DNA from: Artocarpus heterophyllus
Lineage: Eukaryota > Streptophyta > Magnoliopsida > Rosales > Moraceae
DNA length: 64,000 bases
NCBI GenBank assembly: GCA_025403435.1
Contig: CM046350.1
Span: forward strand, 11,333,008-11,397,007
Direction: 5' to 3'
Under the pieces are notes generated by a model, which had not been told where the DNA came from, ran no database searches, and saw only the letters and a list, made by a program, of their open reading frames with translations. Below, piece by piece: positions 58,925-64,000 of the stretch (position 1 is the stretch's first letter; each line of letters begins with the position of its first letter). Position numbers and translations under genes: made by a program.

Positions 58925-59401
58925 TGTAACGTCCCGAAATTTATTTAATATTAATGTAATGAAAATGATGAATTAGTGTGCCATAATTAAAGTTTTAACT
59001 TTAATTAGATGATTTGGTTGGATTTTTAGTTTTTGGTTGTTTTGTTAAATTGATGTGTTCAAAAGATTCCTTGTTGATTTAAAATGATGTTTTGAGTTTT
59101 AAAACACAACAATTTGTAAAATGTTAAAAATACTCTGTTTTGCAAAACCGTGGGCGGCACATGGTTTTCGCACAGTAAAACCGCCCACCGATTTTCTCTA
59201 TTTATTCCCTTTCTCTCACTCTCTCTCCTCATTCTCACGCGTCTCTCTCTCTCTTCACTCTCCCTCTCGGCAGCCTCTCTCTCTCTCTAATTTCTTCAAA
59301 AAATTTTGGTTTCCATTCGAATCCAAGCTTCGGAACAGCACGGAGGAAGCTCGGGGACGTGATTCGGCGACCGAGAACGCGGATTGAAGCTTCGATTCGA
59401 G

Positions 59402-60114
59402 GTTAGATTCGAAATTTCTAAACTTTTTTCAAAATTTTCGATTTTGTGTGTTTTTGAAATCTAAGCTTGTTTAAGCTTAGAAAACCGTGGATTTGTGTTA
59501 AATGAGCTTAGAACAACTAGAATCTAAACCTAGATTGAAGAAAAACGGATTGGATTCAAGATTTTCATTTTTCTCCTCTTTTTCTCATTTTCGGATTTTT
59601 GAGGATTTCGAGTTCAAATGTTGTTTAAATGATTCCAAATATGTTTTAGAATGTTTTTCTATCAACTATAGTTGTTTTTCATGCCTGGGATTTGAGAAAA
59701 ACAGGTTGGAATTCAGATTTGGATTTTGGGGATCGAGAAACCCGTGGCTGGGATTTCTGGATTTTCCCAGTTCGGCAGGCCGAAGTTCATGTTCGGCAGG
59801 CCGGAGTGATGATCGGCAGGCCGGTGTTCTTCCGATCGGCAGGCCGAATCTGGGGAAATGTTCGGCAGGCCGAACTTTGCTTCCGGCAGGCCGAACTGTA
59901 CAGTTCGGCAGGCCGAAGCAGGGCGTCCGGCAGGCCGACCGAGGCATGGAAAATTTTGTGATTTTTACCCGATTTCATTGTTTTGAACCCTGATTTAAAT
60001 CCCAACCTTATAGGATGATTTTAATGATACAAATGGCACACTAGGACATCATGAAATGATTTAGTAACATAGAATGTCTCAAACTAGATATTGATTGATT
60101 TAGTTGGTATCTAG
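59402..60114 (+). other. Intron-like segment in the gypsy LTR
   Basis: Bounded TTCGAG|GTTAGATTCG and TATCTAG|GATTGTTCG. The downstream flank then reads GTGGAGCTAACG, matching GGAGCTAACG after the intron site in the LOG-element LTRs. This indicates a homologous intron in a different LTR family. It contains the CGGCAGGCCG array. Confidence 0.6.
59771..59939. repeat. TTCGGCAGGCCGAA palindrome array
   Basis: Eight copies of the core CGGCAGGCCG, most flanked to give TTCGGCAGGCCGAA, separated by 10-16 variable bases. It is much richer in GC than the DNA around it and lies inside the LTR intron. Confidence 0.9.
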
Positions 60115-61078
60115 GATTGTTCGTGGTTCCGTGGAGCTAACGTATAGCGGACCGGGATTATGGTGTGGGGTACCGGCACGAGTACTGAGGTAGGACTTCT
60201 ATCCTATTTCTTTGGTAGCCTGGTTTTGAAATGATTTGGCTTTGAAAATGATTTCTATCAAAATGTTTTCAACGGTTGTTTGAAAATGATTTTATCGGTT
60301 ATATTTTTATATACCGTGACATGAAATGAATTTCATAATGAATGTAATTGACAATACTCGGTAATTGGGTTTTGAATGATAATGATAATAAACACATGGG
60401 CATGATGCCATATCAGAGATCGGGTCGTGATCGACCTTGGGGGCAGGTCCCGAAACCCAGCTGGGCCACTACGGTGGTGATATCATGGTTTGCCTAGGTA
60501 AATGTAAACTGGTGTTTTGATTTGACGAGTAGACTGTTCTGTGTCAGAACGGTTCTACTCAATTTATTTATTTATTTATTCAAGTTTCTTCTTGCATAAC
60601 TCCTGATAATGTTATGTTTCTTTGCATTAAATTATTTTATAAAACCTAGTCCTACTGAGCCTTTCGCTCACGTTTTATTGTTTTAAATTTCCCCCCCTTC
60701 TAGGTGGTTTCCCATATAGGTTTGGAGAAGATTCTTCGGACCGAACTCAGGAGCAATAGGAGAATCTATTTACATTCTGTATTTATTAATCAAGGCATGT
60801 AAGACTTAACTTCATTTGTACTTGGACTGTAACTGTATTTGTGATATTGTCAGATCCATGTGTGTGCACAAGTTGTGGGTTGTGGAACCCTTATTCGCGG
60901 TTTTTATTCAATTATTGTTATTTGTTTAATGATTTTAAATTCTTTATAAAATGTGGTGGAAATTCTTCTTAATTTTTATTTAATTGGATTCTTAAACTCT
61001 CGGTTTTTAATTAAACTCTCTTTTAATTAATCTAAATATTCCGCCACGTCACCTCCCGTACTCCGGGGCGTGACAGAA

Positions 61079-61090
61079 TGGTATCAGAGC
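61079..61090 (+). other. Primer-binding site of the intact gypsy element
   Basis: TGGTATCAGAGC three bases after the LTR, initiator Met-tRNA type. Confidence 0.88.
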
Positions 61091-61180
61091 TCAAGGTTAT
61101 GAACCTTGGGAATTGTGCACACATAGGTTTGACAATGAAATACCTCTGACAGTCCAAATTTTGTTTTCAGAAGTGAGAGA

Positions 61181-64000
61181 ATGGCACCTAGACGTCGTTC
61201 GACAGCTGACGCCGAGTTCGGAAATGATGAGGGCCTGATGAGGTCTATGATCGCGGCTTTCCGGCAGATGGCAGCCAGGACTAGACCGGAAGACTCCAGT
61301 GTTGGTAGTCGGCATGCTTTCTTTAAGGAATTTCGGCGGGCGTCTATTCCGACTTTTGATGGCAATGGGGATCCGCAGTTAGCAGAGTATTGGTTGGATT
61401 CGATCTTGAAGCATCTTGATACCCTTGGTGTGCCTGAGGAGTATCGTGTAGAGTTTGCGGCGTATAAGCTCGAGGGTGGCGCTAACACCTGGTGGAAACA
61501 AACTAAGCGTTTGGAGCGCGGTGGCGATATCGGTTGGGACAAGTTCGAGGATTTGTTCTATGATCGGTATTTTCCGCAGGGATATAGAGATCAGAAGGCA
61601 GCTGAGTTTTATAGATTGCAGCAGGGTGATATGTCAGTTCGGGAGTACGAGGCGAAGTTTAGCGAGTTGGCTAGGTTTGCTCCATCAGCTGTGGCATCGG
61701 AGCGCGAGAAATGCATCAAGTTTCAGGAAGGACTCAAGGCTCCTATTCGGCGGCAGTTGGTTGCTCTACGGCTTAGGAGTTTCGGAGAGCTTGTGTCGTC
61801 GGCGATCTCCGTGGAGAATGATTACGTGCAGTATTGTGAGGACCGAGCTAAGGCTTCAGGAGGACCGCAGAGGAGTGGCAGAAAGAGCATCAGTAGTCGT
61901 CCAGCTCCGGGGAAAGGCAAGCAAGGCGGTGCGACCAGTGGCAGTAGCAGTTCGTCTGGCAGCGGGCGCAACAACCCCTACAGCTTTCATTGTCATTTCT
62001 GTCAGCAGCCCGGACACATCAAGAGGAATTGCCCGATCAGGAGTGCTCGTCTTGGATCGCAGACCGGGGAGGATGCCAGTCGTTCGTCTCAGCCTCAGCC
62101 TCAGACCCTACCTCCGCCTCCGCAGTACCCGCAGTTGCAGTATCCGCAGTTTTCTCCTCAGCAATTCTCATATCCGGCACGGGGACAGCAGCCGCAGTAT
62201 TTTCAGCGCAGTGTTCCTCAGTATAGAGCTCCGAGTACAGGTAGTGTGCAGTCGTCTCCATCTCAGCAGTATCGGCCGAGTAATGCAGGACCCAGCAATG
62301 TCGGTAGAGGAAAAGGGAAGGCGCCAGTGCAGGTTCATGCAATGGCATCTGGAGGGTCAGATTCTCAGATTGGTAACGCGGTTGTCGATGGTATGGTTTT
62401 GGTTTCTAGATCTCTAGCTCGCGTTTTATTTGATACCGGTGCCTCTCATTCTCTCATTTCGAGTTCCTTTGTACATGCCTTGGGATTAGAGATAGAAGAG
62501 TTTAATGAACCCCTAGCTATAATTTCTCCCTTGGGGCGGGTGTGTGTGAATAGTATGTGTAAATCTTGTAAAATAAAGATTGGGGATGAGATTTTGAAAA
62601 GTGATTTGATTGTACTCCCCATGAGTTCCTATGATGTGATTTTAGGGATGGACTGGTTGTCCAGGTATAGTGCAGTTGTGGACTGCCAACTTAGAAAAGT
62701 GACCCTAGTGTCTGATAGGGGAACGGTGATCACTTACCAGGGTGGTGGTGATTGGCTAATGAGTGAGCGTCTCATGAAGTCATGTCTAGGGGGGCGAAGG
62801 AATCTAGATTGTTTTGCTTTTCTTGCCAATCTAGATTGCGAGCCCTATGTTTCGAGTAGTAGTGTAGCGATTCCGGTGGTTGATGAGTTCGAGAATGTCT
62901 TCCCCGACGAGTTGTCAGGGTTACCACCGCATCGGGGGATTGAGTTTGGTATCGAGTTGTTTCCAGGGACATCACTGATTTCTATGGCACCTTATCGGAT
63001 GGCGCCAGCAGAAATGAAGGAATTGAGGAAGCAACTTCAGGAGCTTGCTGATAAAGGATATATTCGGAATAGCACATCTCCGTGGGGAGCACCAGTTTTG
63101 TTCGCTAAGAAGCACGATGGGACTCTCAGGTTATGTGTGGATTATCGGCAGCTGAATCGTGTTACGGTGAAGAACAAGTATCCTTTGCCTAGGATTGATG
63201 AGCTATTTGATCAGTTGGGAGGTTCGCGATACTTCTCGAAGATTGATTTGCGGTCAGGTTATCATCAGCCCAGAATCAAGGAAGAGGATATTCCCAAGAC
63301 AGCTTTTAGGACTCGGTATGGGCACTTCAAGTTTCTGGTTATGTCGTTTGGGTTGACGAATGCTCCAGCAGCTTTTATGGATTTGATGAACAGGATTTTT
63401 AGGCCGTATCTGGATCAGTTTGTGATCGTGTTCATCGATGATATTCTTGTGTATTCTAAGACATGGGAGGAGCATGAGCAGCATCTTCAGATCGTGCTTC
63501 AGACTCTGCGGGAGCACCAGTTGTATGCTAAGAGGGAAAAGTGTGAGTTCTGGTTGACTGAGGTCAAGTTTCTGGGTCATGTCATTTCGGAGCATGGTAT
63601 TTCAGTGGATCCGTCCAAGATTGAAGCTATATTGGAGTGGGAACGACCAAGGAATGTAGCGGAGATTCGCAGCTTCTTAGGTCTTGCTGGATATTACAGG
63701 AAATTTGTAAAGGACTTTTCGAAGATTGCAGCTCCGTTGACGAGGTTGATCAGGAAAAACGTCAGGTTTGAGTGGGATGAAGACTGTGAGTCTGCTTTTC
63801 AGGAATTGAAGAACCGGTTGACTTCAGCTCCAGTATTAGTTATTCCTAGTAGTGACGAGCCGTATGAGGTTTATGCTGATGCTTCAGGGCGCGGACTTGG
63901 ATGCGTGTTGATGCAGCATGGACGTGTGGTTGCGTACGGATCGAGACAGCTACGACCTCACGAGCGGAATTATCCTACTCACGATTTAGAGCTTGCGGCG
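61181..64000 (+). CDS. Ty3/gypsy gag-pol polyprotein (partial at window end)
   Basis: A single frame from the ATG at 61181 ([13 protein letters not shown]), open to the window edge. Gag: [31 protein letters not shown], and the CCHC zinc knuckle [14 protein letters not shown] at residues 271-284, followed by a Gln/Pro/Ser-rich linker. Protease: [12 protein letters not shown] with the catalytic Asp at 418. [50 protein letters not shown] and the catalytic [10 protein letters not shown] with Asp 753-754. RNase [13 protein letters not shown] with Asp 900. Two unusual residues are YHQPRI for the usual YHQLRI/V and [10 protein letters not shown] for VMPFGLTNAP. Gag packages element RNA, and pol copies it to DNA. 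No stop or frameshift separates gag from pol, as in Tekay/Del elements. Confidence 0.95.
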   Translation, partial: MAPRRRSTADAEFGNDEGLMRSMIAAFRQMAARTRPEDSSVGSRHAFFKEFRRASIPTFDGNGDPQLAEYWLDSILKHLDTLGVPEEYRVEFAAYKLEGGANTWWKQTKRLERGGDIGWDKFEDLFYDRYFPQGYRDQKAAEFYRLQQGDMSVREYEAKFSELARFAPSAVASEREKCIKFQEGLKAPIRRQLVALRLRSFGELVSSAISVENDYVQYCEDRAKASGGPQRSGRKSISSRPAPGKGKQGGATSGSSSSSGSGRNNPYSFHCHFCQQPGHIKRNCPIRSARLGSQTGEDASRSSQPQPQTLPPPPQYPQLQYPQFSPQQFSYPARGQQPQYFQRSVPQYRAPSTGSVQSSPSQQYRPSNAGPSNVGRGKGKAPVQVHAMASGGSDSQIGNAVVDGMVLVSRSLARVLFDTGASHSLISSSFVHALGLEIEEFNEPLAIISPLGRVCVNSMCKSCKIKIGDEILKSDLIVLPMSSYDVILGMDWLSRYSAVVDCQLRKVTLVSDRGTVITYQGGGDWLMSERLMKSCLGGRRNLDCFAFLANLDCEPYVSSSSVAIPVVDEFENVFPDELSGLPPHRGIEFGIELFPGTSLISMAPYRMAPAEMKELRKQLQELADKGYIRNSTSPWGAPVLFAKKHDGTLRLCVDYRQLNRVTVKNKYPLPRIDELFDQLGGSRYFSKIDLRSGYHQPRIKEEDIPKTAFRTRYGHFKFLVMSFGLTNAPAAFMDLMNRIFRPYLDQFVIVFIDDILVYSKTWEEHEQHLQIVLQTLREHQLYAKREKCEFWLTEVKFLGHVISEHGISVDPSKIEAILEWERPRNVAEIRSFLGLAGYYRKFVKDFSKIAAPLTRLIRKNVRFEWDEDCESAFQELKNRLTSAPVLVIPSSDEPYEVYADASGRGLGCVLMQHGRVVAYGSRQLRPHERNYPTHDLELAA

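Larger units (their letters stand above)
58925..61075 (+). repeat. 5' LTR of the intact gypsy element
   Basis: 2151 bp, TGTAACGTCCCG to CCGGGGCGTGACA. It has a CT-rich stretch near 59213-59290 that may lie close to the transcription start, an intron-like segment at 59402-60114 and a CCCG/CGGG hairpin just before the end (61055-61067). Confidence 0.88.
58925..64000 (+). mobile_element. Ty3/gypsy element (Tekay/Del-like), 5' part, apparently intact
   Basis: 5' LTR 58925-61075, primer-binding site at 61079, and gag-pol from 61181 running off the window with no stop over 940 codons. Motifs for gag, protease, RT and RNase H are intact, so it may be recent or active. The integrase and 3' LTR lie beyond the window. 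Confidence 0.92.

Noticed and set aside
58925..59400. Frame at 59121-59387 as a small gene
   Set aside because: It lies in the LTR leader, and its Ser/Leu-rich translation comes from CT repeats.
61455..62417. Plus-strand frame of 320 codons in the last gypsy element
   Set aside because: Out of frame with gag; low-complexity Arg/Ser-rich translation. The real frame starts at 61181.

Overview
The window is nuclear DNA of a flowering plant. It has AT-rich spacers, split genes with GT-AG introns, plant-only gene families (a pPLA-I type patatin phospholipase, a CYP77A P450) and nested Ty3/gypsy retrotransposons with kilobase LTRs. I cannot name the species.

Layout. 1-1435 is the 5' end of a minus-strand Ty3/gypsy element (gag start, primer-binding site, one LTR). 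3621-3977 is a small conserved-looking minus-strand reading frame. 6243-12991 is a complete 18-exon minus-strand pPLA-I gene, read here as 1320 residues, with LRR, ARM-like and patatin regions. 14947-17066 is an old solo LTR. 18131-18489 is a broken fragment of an adenosine-deaminase-like gene. About 19.1-43.6 kb is a nest. A CACTA DNA transposon remnant was hit by a Ty3/gypsy element (20684-42950, TSD CAAGT). That element was later hit by a second LTR element (25337-33099, TSD TAGTA) and by a solo LTR (36825-39181, TSD GGCTC). 47978-49501 is an intact intronless minus-strand CYP77A gene. 52350-55718 is a solo LTR (TSD CAAAC). 58925-64000 is the 5' LTR and the open gag-pol frame of another Ty3/gypsy element that leaves the window.

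The most unusual object is the 7.76 kb element at 25337-33099. It has two nearly identical 1.68 kb LTRs, a Met-tRNA primer-binding site, a polypurine tract and a perfect target-site duplication, but no gag or pol. Its inside carries two intact frames. One is a 173-residue basic, cysteine-rich protein that looks to me like the nucleic-acid-binding proteins of carlavirus-type plant RNA viruses. The other is a 216-residue intronless relative of LOG, the cytokinin-activating phosphoribohydrolase. It looks like a young non-autonomous retrotransposon with captured cargo.

A second theme is an intron inside the LTRs. The solo LTRs at 14947 and 36825 and the LTR at 58925 each hold a GT-AG segment at the same place. 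Both LTRs of the LOG element lack it exactly, as expected if that element was copied from a spliced RNA. Two of these introns carry a palindromic CGGCAGGCCG array, one fresh and one decayed.

The resident genes show no operon-like link. pPLA-I acts on membrane lipids and CYP77A on fatty acids, but nothing in the sequence ties them together.
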